Below, one piece after another: positions 18,041 through 26,259 of a stretch of 64,000 nt of DNA (position 1 is its first letter; each line of letters starts with the position of its first letter). Below the pieces are notes generated by a model. The model was not told the DNA's origin and made no database searches. It saw nothing but the letters and a program-made list of their open reading frames with translations. Location of the stretch: positions 272,401-336,400 of the forward strand of contig PGTK01000002.1 of NCBI GenBank assembly GCA_002794705.1, written 5' to 3'. Position numbers and translations under genes: made by a program. The DNA comes from Candidatus Thermofonsia Clade 1 bacterium (GTDB taxonomy: Bacteria > Chloroflexota > Anaerolineae > Aggregatilineales > UBA2796).

Positions 18041-19533
18041 GAGCACCGCCGCCAAACACAGATACTTTTGCGAAGCGCATGGCGTCCGTGCAGGCTCATC
18101 TGCTGGCTGCTATTGCCTTTGCCCGTCGGCAATGTCCAAATCGCCTCAGTGTAGAAGCCTGCTTGCTCAGCTAGGTCGGACAAAATGAGATCGACAGGTA
18201 TAGCAATGCCGCTGTAGCGCACATTGTCGTTGATCATGACAAAATAGGCGTTCGGCTTGAGCAGACGTGCGCAATCAAAAATGACAAGTGCCAGCTCTAA
18301 GAAATAATTTCTGAGCATGCGCGGAATGCCCTGATTGTTCAAGGTGCGCGCTTTGCGCTGCATTTCTAGGTACTCTAAGATAGAGCCTAGCTCAACTTGG
18401 CTTTTGAAAGCAGCCCATGCTCTACGATAGACCTCAGGGGCAAAGCGACGATCTAGGCCTGCTTTCTCACGATTTTCTACCGTGCATGAGAGCATCTGTT
18501 GACGTAGATTACGCACAGACGCTTCATCTATGCCCAGCAGAGCAAGTTCAAGCGCATAGGTGCGCGTGTAATCGTAGCGGTTTGCATATGGCGGAGAAGT
18601 GATGACTCCATCAAAAGAGGCGCTCTCAAGCGTCGGTAGAAAATCAAGTGCTGAGCCAGACAGCACTTGAATAGCACCTGTGAGCGGCGGCGCTTCAAAG
18701 CCTGCCAGTAACTTGCCTGAGGGCTGCAGATCGTCCATAATTTGAGTCAGTTTTTGGATGATGGCTGCTTCAAAACTTGGCAACAGACCTTTGTTCAAGG
18801 GTTTGCGCCCTTGGCGCCTGCCCGAACGTTCATCCCAGCGCAGAAATTGCCCATCTTTGCGTGTGTAGCTAATTTCCTCCAGCACACACAACGCTGCAAA
18901 GCGCAACAGGCTCTGCACTGGGGGCGGCTCAGCTTCCAGCGCGCAGAGGTACTTCTCAAGGGCAAGTTGAGTGGCTTGAGGGAAGGCGCCCTCCGTGATA
19001 CGTAAATGAGGAAACGGCTTGCTAGGCTGTGCAGTAAGCCAAGGATGCTCTGTGCGCCAGTATGCCAATGCAGCAAGGATATGCTGCGTCTCAGGGCTAC
19101 GCGCCAAGCGCTGTGCCTCAATTACGGCACAGCCAACAGGCAGAAGTTCAATCTCTACACTATCTATTCCGCGCTCGCTTGCAGCGAAAAGCGTTGTGCC
19201 AATGCCTGCAAATGGATCGAGCAGGCGCCCATTTTGAACACCTAGTTTCTCAAGTAGATAATGAACTAGCGCTGCTGAAAACCCCTCTTTGTACTTGAAC
19301 CATCGGTAGATTGGACGATCTTTGTTGGCTTGGAAACTCACCAAGCGGCGGCTGAGCGCACTGTTGACCACTATGCGATCAGCAAAGCGCTTGGCCAGCA
19401 GTGCTGTCTGCGTCTGAATTGAGCTGAGTAGTTCGGCTTGTCTCATTTCAAGGTCAATCTGCTCACATTTAATGCTGATTGTATCACACTGTGCAGAGGC
19501 GCGCTGAGCCTTGACAAAATCGCCCAAGCGCAT
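18037..19533 (-). CDS. DNA methyltransferase, probably cytosine-N4 type II
   Basis: The roughly 498-residue enzyme methylates DNA with S-adenosylmethionine. Motif I is LLDPFAGIGTTLFAASERG and motif IV is VITSPPYANRYDYTRTY; the TSPPY form is typical of N4-cytosine enzymes. FVMINDNVRYSG near the C-terminus is a further family motif. It is coupled to the endonuclease gene. The start is uncertain: ATG at 19533 overlaps the tRNA-Leu promoter and lacks a Shine-Dalgarno, while ATG at 19443 (469 residues) lies about 30 bases after an extended -10 (TGATACAAT). The lower GC content indicates horizontal acquisition beside a tRNA. Confidence 0.85.
   Translation of the reverse strand: MRLGDFVKAQRASAQCDTISIKCEQIDLEMRQAELLSSIQTQTALLAKRFADRIVVNSALSRRLVSFQANKDRPIYRWFKYKEGFSAALVHYLLEKLGVQNGRLLDPFAGIGTTLFAASERGIDSVEIELLPVGCAVIEAQRLARSPETQHILAALAYWRTEHPWLTAQPSKPFPHLRITEGAFPQATQLALEKYLCALEAEPPPVQSLLRFAALCVLEEISYTRKDGQFLRWDERSGRRQGRKPLNKGLLPSFEAAIIQKLTQIMDDLQPSGKLLAGFEAPPLTGAIQVLSGSALDFLPTLESASFDGVITSPPYANRYDYTRTYALELALLGIDEASVRNLRQQMLSCTVENREKAGLDRRFAPEVYRRAWAAFKSQVELGSILEYLEMQRKARTLNNQGIPRMLRNYFLELALVIFDCARLLKPNAYFVMINDNVRYSGIAIPVDLILSDLAEQAGFYTEAIWTLPTGKGNSSQQMSLHGRHALRKSICVWRRCS
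19470..19478 (-). promoter_or_regulatory. Extended -10 candidate for the restriction-modification genes
   Basis: The minus strand reads TGATACAAT, an extended -10 (TG-n-TACAAT), inside the longer methyltransferase frame and about 30 bases before the alternative ATG at 19443. It would let the operon be transcribed without crossing the tRNA-Leu gene. Position is accurate to a few bases. Confidence 0.4.
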
Positions 19534-19540
19534 ATATACT
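19511..19540 (+). promoter_or_regulatory. sigma-70-like promoter of tRNA-Leu
   Basis: A perfect -35 TTGACA (19511-19516), an 18-base spacer and a -10 TATACT (19535-19540, five of six consensus) precede the tRNA by 13 bases, giving a leader of about 6-7 nucleotides. The divergent ATG of the methyltransferase at 19533 lies inside this promoter. Confidence 0.8.
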
Positions 19541-19553
19541 ATAGTTAACAAAA

Positions 19554-19634
19554 GCCCTGGTGGCGGAATTGGTATACGCGGCAGTTTGAGGGGCTGTGCC
19601 TTTATGGCGTGGAGGTTCGAGTCCTCTCCAGGGC
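19554..19634 (+). tRNA. tRNA-Leu (anticodon GAG)
   Basis: An 81-base class II tRNA. The acceptor arms GCCCTGG and CCAGGGC pair perfectly. The D-arm contains GGAATTGGTATAC, the anticodon loop is TTGAGGG with anticodon GAG, the long variable arm is GCC-TTTAT-GGC, and the T-arm is GGAGG-TTCGAGT-CCTCT. CCA is not encoded. It is read from its own promoter and followed by a hairpin terminator. Confidence 0.95.
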
Positions 19635-19638
19635 AAGC

Positions 19639-19669
19639 AAAGACCAGCGAAATAGGCGCTGGTCTTTTG
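19639..19669 (+). terminator. Rho-independent terminator after tRNA-Leu (possibly bidirectional)
   Basis: AAAGACCAGCG and CGCTGGTCTTT form an 11-base-pair stem around a seven-base loop, with TTTT on the right side. It ends the tRNA transcript. Because the left arm begins AAA, it may also stop the minus-strand lipoprotein gene that ends at 19682. Confidence 0.75.
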
Positions 19670-19681
19670 CGTTATAGTCCC

Positions 19682-21289
19682 TTAGCGAATGGCGAGGGGC
19701 TGTAGTGCCGCCTCATCGCGCTGACCCGTGACGATCAGCCGCTCATTGCCGTCGGCTGTCTCGATCAGCACGAGATGATTGAGCAAGTTGCGCCCCTCTT
19801 GGACTTGCTTTGAGAGGACAGCGAGATCGCCATTGGGCGCGATCGCTAAGCCTTGAAAGCGTCCGCGTGCGATCAGGCGCGGACGCAGATCGCTCACTGA
19901 GACGCTGTAAAGCGCGTCTGTGACGCCACCTGTTGTGTAGAATAGGCGCGTTCCATCAGCTGACCATGCCGCAGCAAGGATGCGTGCGCCGCGCCCTGCT
20001 GTGCTGATCGCCACAGGCGACTCGGCGCGGTCTATGGCGTACAGGAAGAGCTGCTCATCGCCGTTGCCGCTGCGCGTGACCATCGCTAACCAGCTGTTAT
20101 CGGCGTTGAGCAGGAAGCGGCGCGGCAAGTCTGGGGGATGCCGCTCAATGATTACGGCGTTCAGCACAGGCTTCAGTTCGCCTGTCTCCAGTGAGAGCCG
20201 CCCGACATTCGCTACAGCAGCGTCCAGACCGTTCGGATAGACTAAAAGCGCTTCAGTAGGGCTGATAATATGCAGCTGATTGAGTGCGCTGAAGGTCAGG
20301 AAGGCGCCGCCGCTATTGCCCTTGCTGATATCGCTGTAGGCGCCATCTGGGTTGACGCGCACGACGCGCCACTGTGATGGTCTGCCACTGCAGCGCTCAC
20401 CAAACACGATGATCAGCGTCTCGCCGACGGCACGAATTGTGCTGCTTACAAAGGTGCAGCTTTCGCTGGCAGGCAACTCGCCGACTAGGCGCTGTGCGCG
20501 CTCGCCATTCCATACGCGCACATCTGCTGAAGGCACTAGCCCTTGTGAGTCGGCAAAGAATTGCACTACAGCCACTTCACGGCTGCGAAAGGTGAAGCTA
20601 TTGACATTCTCAAGGCGCGTCTGCTCTTCCAGAGCTGGTAGCGTTAGAACGCGCAACGTGCCAATGGCAAACGTGCCGCGTGTGGCATCGCTGCGATAGT
20701 TTATCACGCCCAGCAAGTTGCCATCATCGCTCAGCTGCATTCGATCGCGCAGTGAACACGCCAAGCCGTTATTTTCGCCCAGCGCCTGCGGCGCGCCGCC
20801 GCCTAGCGGATAAATAGCCTGTTCACCACTGCTATCGCCGCCTAGATGCACTATAAGGTTATCTTCATAGCGCAAGCACGGGATTGCTAGAGCGCGGGCG
20901 CTCCCAATGGTCACGTCCTGTGCATTGCCACCCAGATCGTAGAATGTAAGCCGACTGCGGTTCGGATTATAGGCGAAAATGCGTGGATCGCCCTCGCGCA
21001 GCGCGATAGGCGTCGGTGTGGTGGGCGGCATGGGTTGTGTGGGTGGCTCAGCCTGAGTAGGCGGTTCAGCTTGCGTCGGGAGCGCTGTGGGCGTGAGCGC
21101 TGTGGCGGGCAGTTGGGTAGGTGAGGTTTCAGCGGCGTGTGTGGGCGGCTCAGCGGGTGCCGTAACAGGGGGGATAGTGGGCGGCAAAGTAGGCGCAAAG
21201 AGTGTTGGTGCGTTTTGAACGGGTGTTGGGCTGGCGGGCGCGCCACAAGCCACTAGGAATAGCAAAGGCAGGTAAAGCAGCCAACGCAT
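19682..21289 (-). CDS. Propeller-like lipoprotein with Thr-Pro stalk
   Basis: The 535-residue product begins MRWLLYLPLLFLVACGAP, a lipoprotein signal with lipidated Cys15. A Pro/Thr/Ala-rich low-complexity stalk of about 80 residues follows, then a domain of repeating beta blades (for example DNSWLAMVTRSGNGDEQLFLYAID, SADGTRLFYTTGG, APNGDLAVLSK) like TolB or WD40-type propellers. It would sit on the outer face of the membrane with the propeller held away from it. A frame 78 bases longer overlaps the FHA gene and lacks a signal at its N-terminus, so the ATG at 21289 is preferred. It probably shares a transcript with the FHA gene. Ligand unknown. Confidence 0.75.
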   Translation of the reverse strand: MRWLLYLPLLFLVACGAPASPTPVQNAPTLFAPTLPPTIPPVTAPAEPPTHAAETSPTQLPATALTPTALPTQAEPPTQAEPPTQPMPPTTPTPIALREGDPRIFAYNPNRSRLTFYDLGGNAQDVTIGSARALAIPCLRYEDNLIVHLGGDSSGEQAIYPLGGGAPQALGENNGLACSLRDRMQLSDDGNLLGVINYRSDATRGTFAIGTLRVLTLPALEEQTRLENVNSFTFRSREVAVVQFFADSQGLVPSADVRVWNGERAQRLVGELPASESCTFVSSTIRAVGETLIIVFGERCSGRPSQWRVVRVNPDGAYSDISKGNSGGAFLTFSALNQLHIISPTEALLVYPNGLDAAVANVGRLSLETGELKPVLNAVIIERHPPDLPRRFLLNADNSWLAMVTRSGNGDEQLFLYAIDRAESPVAISTAGRGARILAAAWSADGTRLFYTTGGVTDALYSVSVSDLRPRLIARGRFQGLAIAPNGDLAVLSKQVQEGRNLLNHLVLIETADGNERLIVTGQRDEAALQPLAIR

Positions 21290-21338
21290 AGTTGCTTTCA
21301 AGGTAAATTTCTCCGTAGATGGCAAGCGCAGGCGCAGA

Positions 21339-21899
21339 TCAGGTGCGCTTGCGCGTATCGTCTTCATGTGGGTCGCGTGGCGAGGTGTGTGCCACTTGCG
21401 TGAAGCGCACGCGCATCACCATTTGCCCCAGACGGATTTCATCGCCATCGTTCAGGCGATTCGGGCGATGGGCTGCCAGCCGCACGCCGTTGAGATAAGT
21501 GCCATTGCTGCTGCCCAAGTCCCACAGCTCTAGCTGATTGTTCTCAGTGCGACGAATGGCGGCATGGCGGCGGCTGACGCCCATACGATAGCCGGCGAAG
21601 GGCGTCATATCAACATCGGGCATGGCGCCCGTAGCGGGATCGCGCCGCCCGAAGATGGTCTCGCGCTTCTGTTTGAGCAAGATCGGCTCTGCATCGGAAA
21701 TCTCAATGCGCAACATCACGTCTGTCGGGAAGGTCTCTGCGCTTTTGATGACAGCGACCGTCTCTCGCGTCTCGGAGGGCAAGGGTTCGTTGATGGTGCG
21801 CGTGCCGAGAGGCGCGTCGCCAATCAGACTAGCGCCGCAATTCTCGCAGAAGACCATCCCGACTCGGTTCATGTACTTACAATTTGGACACACCTGCAT
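21339..21899 (-). CDS. Zinc-ribbon FHA-domain protein
   Basis: The 186-residue cytoplasmic protein has an N-terminal zinc ribbon with four Cys (C4, C7, C18, C21 in CPNCKYM...FCENCG) and a C-terminal forkhead-associated domain. FHA hallmarks are IFGRRDP, VSRRHAAIRR and LGSSNGTYLNGVRL, which bind phosphothreonine. It could read out Ser/Thr kinases such as the one encoded at 29242-31302, but nothing in the sequence proves that partnership. GGGGGAAGA lies four bases before the ATG, and a TATAAT -10 is found about 40 bases upstream. Confidence 0.9.
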   Translation of the reverse strand: MQVCPNCKYMNRVGMVFCENCGASLIGDAPLGTRTINEPLPSETRETVAVIKSAETFPTDVMLRIEISDAEPILLKQKRETIFGRRDPATGAMPDVDMTPFAGYRMGVSRRHAAIRRTENNQLELWDLGSSNGTYLNGVRLAAHRPNRLNDGDEIRLGQMVMRVRFTQVAHTSPRDPHEDDTRKRT

Positions 21900-21938
21900 T
21901 GTGTCTTCCCCCGATTGCTCTCACTCAAGCATACTATT

Positions 21939-21944
21939 ATTATA
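21939..21944 (-). promoter_or_regulatory. -10 element of the FHA gene
   Basis: The minus strand reads TATAAT within GCGTATAATAATAG, 40 bases before the ATG at 21899, giving a leader of about 33 bases that contains the GGGGGAAGA ribosome binding site. Confidence 0.5.
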
Positions 21945-22083
21945 CGCCTGTTCCCTAGAATGATCACGCGATTTCGGCTACCGAACGCTATACGCTTAGT
22001 GTACCACGTTTAGGCACGGGATGTCTAAGAAAAAACGATCAGGTGAGCTGAGCATTTCTGTGGAAAGACTACCTGTGCGTTCA

Positions 22084-22689
22084 CTAATTGCTAAAGCGCA
22101 CCACGATCACACCTGTCAGGCTTTGGCAGAGACGGTCGCCGTTGCGTAGCGGCATGACTTCCCAAGCGTAGTTGCCCAGACCCACAAAAAGTGACCGCTC
22201 AAAAGTGATGGTGGTCTCAGTGGTATCACCGATGAAGACATAGCGATTTGAAGGCGAGAGCAGCCAGACTCGGTAGCCTTCTGCGCCCTCTACAGCTGTC
22301 CAAGAGACCTGTGCATCGGTCTGGCGGTCAGCGATTAGGCTGCTAGTCGGCAGGCTGCGCGTAAAAGAGGCACAAACAGCATCAAAGGTGGCATCTAGGG
22401 CAATGGTCGGTGGAGCGCCAATAGGCGTCGCCGCCAGCAGATTGAGATTCTCCGTACGGCGCGCCGCAGGCGTTACAGTAGGGCGGACGTTGATAGGTGG
22501 CTGCGTGGGACGCGGCGTGTTAGTCACAAAAGCTGTGGGCGTCCATGTGGGCGGCAAAGTGAAAGTCGGGCGCGGCGTGTTAGTGAACGTCGGTGTGAGC
22601 GTCGGCGTAGGTGTTGCCTCAGGCGCGTTGCACGCCGCCAGCAAAGCGCCCATCAGCAGGATGAAAAGCAGGCGTAGCCTCTGATGCAT
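22084..22689 (-). CDS. Lipoprotein with Thr-Pro stalk and beta-sandwich-like domain
   Basis: The 201-residue protein has a lipoprotein signal (LLMGALLAAC, lipidated Cys20), a Thr-Pro rich stalk (about residues 24-75) and a C-terminal domain with VSWTAVEGAEGYRVWLL, a strand pattern like fibronectin type III modules. The ATG at 22689 has AAGG about ten bases upstream; a TTG at 22707 overlapping the upstream stop is less likely. The upstream membrane protein gene ends at 22704, so the two are probably co-transcribed. No function is recognised. Confidence 0.75.
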   Translation of the reverse strand: MHQRLRLLFILLMGALLAACNAPEATPTPTLTPTFTNTPRPTFTLPPTWTPTAFVTNTPRPTQPPINVRPTVTPAARRTENLNLLAATPIGAPPTIALDATFDAVCASFTRSLPTSSLIADRQTDAQVSWTAVEGAEGYRVWLLSPSNRYVFIGDTTETTITFERSLFVGLGNYAWEVMPLRNGDRLCQSLTGVIVVRFSN

Positions 22690-22703
22690 AGGGTCAAGAC
22701 CTT

Positions 22704-23114
22704 TCAAGGAGCGCTGAGCGCCTCTGCGAGGGAGAGCAACGACCAGATCAAAGCCGCCACACCGATCAGGGCGCTGAGTAACACATAAAGCGCGCCCGCC
22801 CTGCCCACGCGCAACGGACTCTCGCCAAAGTCAAAGCCGACCAGCAGCCGCCAGCCCAGCCAGTAGAGCGCCAGCCCAAAGATCGCTGTGCCAAGCAAGA
22901 GCGCGTTAGCGAGCGTCACGTCTAAATCAGCAGGGCGGATGCGGAAAAAGCTATTGAACAGGATCAAGACAATCACAGCGGTCAGCGCGAGAGCGGCAAG
23001 AGCGGCGATCAGAATGCGGGCTGAGCGCGAACGCCGATCGAGCCAATGCGCAAAGCGACTCAAGAGATCGAGGCGTTGTGCAGCTTTGACAGGCGTTTTT
23101 TGCGGCTTGCTCAT
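22704..23114 (-). CDS. Small membrane protein, three hydrophobic segments
   Basis: The 136-residue protein has a basic N-terminal tail (about 1-32) and three hydrophobic segments: ILIAALAALALTAVIVLILF, ANALLLGTAIFGLALYWLGW and ALYVLLSALIGVAALIWSLL. I do not recognise the family. It begins five bases after the truncated globin gene and ends just before the stalked lipoprotein gene, so it lies within a tight minus-strand run. Confidence 0.65.
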   Translation of the reverse strand: MSKPQKTPVKAAQRLDLLSRFAHWLDRRSRSARILIAALAALALTAVIVLILFNSFFRIRPADLDVTLANALLLGTAIFGLALYWLGWRLLVGFDFGESPLRVGRAGALYVLLSALIGVAALIWSLLSLAEALSAP

Positions 23115-23118
23115 AGGC

Positions 23119-23526
23119 TCACTCGCGCAGATTGACGCTTGGACGATTGATCATAAACGTGGCGGCATTCTCAAAGTACTCGCGCATTTGGCTGTAGGCA
23201 GGCTCAGTGATTTGCGCCTCATCCAGAGCGGCAAGCATAGCTGCGACCCATGCATCGCGTTCCGCCTGCCCAATCGGAAAAGGCGCGTGGCGCATCCGCA
23301 GACGTGGATGTCCGCGCTCAGCGCTGTAGTCGCTCGGTCCGCCGAAATACTGGATGACAAACAGACGTAAGCGACGCTCCGCGCCTGTTAGATCATGCTC
23401 AGGGTAAAGCGGACGCAACACGGGGTCAGCTTTAACGCGCCGATAGAAAGCAGCGATCAAGCGCTCAATGGCTGCTGCGCCGATCAAGGCGTAGACGCTC
23501 TTGCTGGTGTGCTGATTCTCGCTCAT
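23119..23526 (-). CDS. Group II truncated hemoglobin (trHbO-like)
   Basis: The 135-residue globin has the group II signature HPRLRMRHAPFPIG. The proximal His should be H80, a Tyr at the B10 position is seen in AAFYRRV (Y28), and Trp at G8 in RDAWVAAM (W93). RLRLFVIQYFGGP is also characteristic. Such proteins bind O2 or NO and are linked to oxygen delivery or detoxification. The ATG at 23526 is preceded by AAGAG at a suitable distance; a longer frame has an atypical N-terminus. It is first in a minus-strand run with the small membrane protein. Confidence 0.92.
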   Translation of the reverse strand: MSENQHTSKSVYALIGAAAIERLIAAFYRRVKADPVLRPLYPEHDLTGAERRLRLFVIQYFGGPSDYSAERGHPRLRMRHAPFPIGQAERDAWVAAMLAALDEAQITEPAYSQMREYFENAATFMINRPSVNLRE

Positions 23527-23710
23527 CAGATCGCTCTTGCCATAAGTTATGCCGTCATTGGATACCAAATTCAGCGATTTGTCAAGCGCCCCAAGCGCTC
23601 AGGGCGCACAGGCACGAGACGGGCTTGTTTTTCAAGGGCAGACGTGCCATAACTAATGGTAGTGACTCGCGTGAGCAACGGAGAGGGAAGTGCGGCGGCG
23701 CCGCTGAGCT

Positions 23711-24217
23711 ATGTTAGTCAATCCGATCTGGGTAGAGCAGTACATCAAAGATGAGTTGGGCTTGACAGGGCGCGATCTGTGCAAACTCTATGGCGTAGAG
23801 CAGGACGCGCTACATGCCTATCTAGCTTCGCTAGGCGCGAACACAAATGAGGTCTTTCAGCGCGTGTTGGCAGATATAGACGCCGTGCGCACAGGCTATC
23901 GGCAAGTCCGTGTGAGCGATGCGCATATCGCTCAGCTGCAGACCCTGCTGAATAACTATCCCTTTCATCCACTGGTCAGCTTGCTGACGTGGGACGGACG
24001 GCAGGCTTGGCGGCTAAGCGGCGATGACGCCCAATACGTGGCTTTTCGGGCGGCGGATATCGTCGGGCTGAATTTTGAGTCGGGCGATGTGCTGCGGCAA
24101 CGGCTGAACACGCTTGTCATTTGGCAGGCGGAAACACTACCTACCTTCGGCGAGGCATTCCGTGCGCGCCTTGCGGATATCACGCTCTATCTGATCGAGT
24201 TGAGCGGCGTCCTGTAG
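23711..24217 (+). CDS. Uncharacterised 168-residue protein
   Basis: The predicted soluble, mostly helical protein has no signal peptide or membrane segment. The first 75 residues (WVEQYIKDELGLTGRDLCKLY, then VEQDALHAYLASLG) have a helical, possibly helix-turn-helix-like pattern. The rest contains HPLVSLLTWDGRQAWRLSGDDA and a Leu-rich C-terminal helix. I do not recognise the family. It is a single plus-strand gene between minus-strand globin and transporter genes, ending 20 bases before the convergent MFS gene. The frame is long and its codon use matches neighbouring real genes. Confidence 0.6.
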   Translation: MLVNPIWVEQYIKDELGLTGRDLCKLYGVEQDALHAYLASLGANTNEVFQRVLADIDAVRTGYRQVRVSDAHIAQLQTLLNNYPFHPLVSLLTWDGRQAWRLSGDDAQYVAFRAADIVGLNFESGDVLRQRLNTLVIWQAETLPTFGEAFRARLADITLYLIELSGVL

Positions 24218-24237
24218 CGCGTCGCTGTGTGTGCCGA

Positions 24238-25536
24238 TCAATCGGCGGCTTGGGCAGCGGGTTGAGCGGCTTGGGCGCTCGGCGCAGTGCGTCCGCTCAA
24301 GCGATTGGGCAGAAATAGCGCCAAAACGCCCGCCAAAAGCGCCGCAAATGCCACCACTTGGAAGGTCGCCTGAATGCCAATGCCGCTGAAGGCGCTGTTC
24401 TCGATCCCATCAGCCAGCACGCCGATCAAGGCGTTGCCAATCGCGCCTGCCCCGAAAATCAAGCCAAGCGATAAGCCCGCTGCAAAGCCCTTGGCATTCG
24501 GCAACAGGCTCTGCGCCATGACAACGGTCAGAGGGAAGCCCGCACCAAGCGCTGCGCCCGCTGCTAATGCCAAAAGCGGCGCCGCCGCACCCTCAGCCGT
24601 CGGCATGAAGAAGAGCAAGGGCGCGCCCAGCCAAAGACTCAACGCGATCATCCGTCGCCTATCGTAACGATCCGCCAATGCGCCCAGCAATACGCCGCTG
24701 AAAGCTGAGGCGATCCAGTACAAGCTGGTCACAAAGCCATATTGATCCACTGACCAGCCGCGCCGCTCAAACAGAATCGGCACAAAGTTCACCACGCCAA
24801 TATGCGAGAGGCTGCGCAGGAACAGCACTGCCAAGAATAGGAAAAACACGCCGAACATTGCAGCCGTCAAGGGACTGCGCGGCTTAGATGCAGCCTCCTG
24901 CATGTGGCGCTGTGCGCTCACAGCGCGCCGACTGGGTATACGGCTTGCCATAAGCGCAACAGCGGGCAGTGCAGCCAGACTGAGCGCCATCAGCGCTAAA
25001 AGGTTATCCGCTATGGCGGGCTGCAGGCGCACGCGCCCCTCAGCTGTGAGCGTGAGCGCAGCCAGCAAAATGCCCGCTACCGCCGGTCCAGTCCCTAGCC
25101 CGATCTGTCCGAATAGGAAGAAAAGACTGCTGTTGCGCGCTGCACGGCTCTGCTGAGCCGCGGCGGCATACAGCGCTCCCACAGGATGAAAGGCAGCGCT
25201 GCCGAGCGCAGCTGAGCAGTAGAAGAGCAGAGTGAGTGCGCCATTGGCTGAGAGCGCCGCTACCAAAGCTGCTGACATGCTCAGAGCAGTCCATGCCACG
25301 CCAAGTGCCGCGAGTAGGCGTCCGCCTGTGCGATCAGTCAGGGCGCCGAAGAATGGCTGTGCTACTGCGCCGATCAGCTCACGTAGACTGATAGCAAGTC
25401 CGATAGCAGCGGCATTGGCGCCCAAGAAATGCGTCCCGACGAAGGCAAGCATGACCGGTCCCATGCTCATGAAAACGTCATTGGTGAGGTGTCCGAGCAG
25501 GACTGCCCAGAAGAGTAGGCTGCGTGGCAAATGCAC
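24238..25536 (-). CDS. MFS transporter, fosmidomycin-resistance (Fsr)-like
   Basis: The 432-residue protein has about twelve membrane segments. LGHLTNDVFMSMGPVML near the N-terminus, ALTDRTGGRLL-type loop 2-3 residues and GSAAFHPVGALYAA are typical of the Fsr group of drug exporters. The central cytoplasmic loop is basic (SRIPSRRAVSAQRH). The GTG at 25536 has AAGGAG six bases upstream and is preferred to a GTG 39 bases earlier. It would export a small molecule in exchange for protons; the substrate is unknown. Confidence 0.85.
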   Translation of the reverse strand: MHLPRSLLFWAVLLGHLTNDVFMSMGPVMLAFVGTHFLGANAAAIGLAISLRELIGAVAQPFFGALTDRTGGRLLAALGVAWTALSMSAALVAALSANGALTLLFYCSAALGSAAFHPVGALYAAAAQQSRAARNSSLFFLFGQIGLGTGPAVAGILLAALTLTAEGRVRLQPAIADNLLALMALSLAALPAVALMASRIPSRRAVSAQRHMQEAASKPRSPLTAAMFGVFFLFLAVLFLRSLSHIGVVNFVPILFERRGWSVDQYGFVTSLYWIASAFSGVLLGALADRYDRRRMIALSLWLGAPLLFFMPTAEGAAAPLLALAAGAALGAGFPLTVVMAQSLLPNAKGFAAGLSLGLIFGAGAIGNALIGVLADGIENSAFSGIGIQATFQVVAFAALLAGVLALFLPNRLSGRTAPSAQAAQPAAQAAD

Positions 25537-25593
25537 AGATCGCTCCTTAGGTGATGAACGTTGCAATTCTAGCACGTTGAGGCGGAGTTGAAC

Positions 25594-25618
25594 AAAAAGG
25601 GCGGCTCACGCGCCGCCC
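25594..25618 (-). terminator. Rho-independent terminator after the TPR gene
   Basis: On the minus strand GGGCGGC and GCCGCCC form a seven-base-pair stem around a six-base loop, followed by TTTTT. It lies 17 bases after the TPR gene stop. Confidence 0.8.
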
Positions 25619-25634
25619 TCGTGGGGAAAAACGC

Positions 25635-26111
25635 TCAGTTCAAGCTGCCGAGCAGGGTCTGGTAGGCGTTCAGGGCAGGCAGATGCCACTCGCGCTGCCA
25701 TGCCTCGCGCAGCACCTGCGCCACTTTGAGGGTCTGCCCAAAGTGCTGATAGGCGCGAGCGAGGTTCATATAGGCGGCGGCGCGATTCGGGTAGTTCGGC
25801 AAGGCAATAGCTTTCTCCAGCCACGAAATCGCCGACTCGTAGCAATCCATCGCCATTAGATAAACGCCCAGACTGTTATACGCCTCGCCATACTCAGGAT
25901 CGAGTTCAAGCGCCAACATGCACTCATCAATGGCATCCTCGTAGCGCCCCTGTTGGCTATAGGCAGAGGCAAGCTGCACATGCGCCTCCGCACTAGGATG
26001 CATCTCAAGCGCAGCACGGCAGAGATTGATCGCGCTCTCAACCGCGCCTGACAGCTGTTGCCGATGAGCCTGTTCCAGAAAGCGACGGGCAATTTCTTGC
26101 TGTGTTTGCAT
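25635..26111 (-). CDS. Tetratricopeptide repeat protein
   Basis: The 158-residue protein consists of about three to four TPR units, for example SAEAHVQLASAYSQQGRYED, YGEAYNSLGVYLMAMDCYES and RAAAYMNLARAYQHFGQTLK. These form a helical scaffold for protein-protein contacts. There is no signal peptide, so it is probably cytoplasmic. GGGAG precedes the ATG at a good distance, and a clear terminator follows the gene. It appears to be a single-gene transcript; the partner is unknown. Confidence 0.85.
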   Translation of the reverse strand: MQTQQEIARRFLEQAHRQQLSGAVESAINLCRAALEMHPSAEAHVQLASAYSQQGRYEDAIDECMLALELDPEYGEAYNSLGVYLMAMDCYESAISWLEKAIALPNYPNRAAAYMNLARAYQHFGQTLKVAQVLREAWQREWHLPALNAYQTLLGSLN

Positions 26112-26259
26112 GGCGGACTCCCAGCTCCGTTTACGTCAAAGTTGCTTGCTGTGAATCTTAGCAAGCAATATAGGACAAAATCTATAAATGATCCGTAAGC
26201 GGCGGCTGAGCAGCTGATAAGCGCACGTGCCGCAGCCATGCCGACTGCAGCACATGCCG

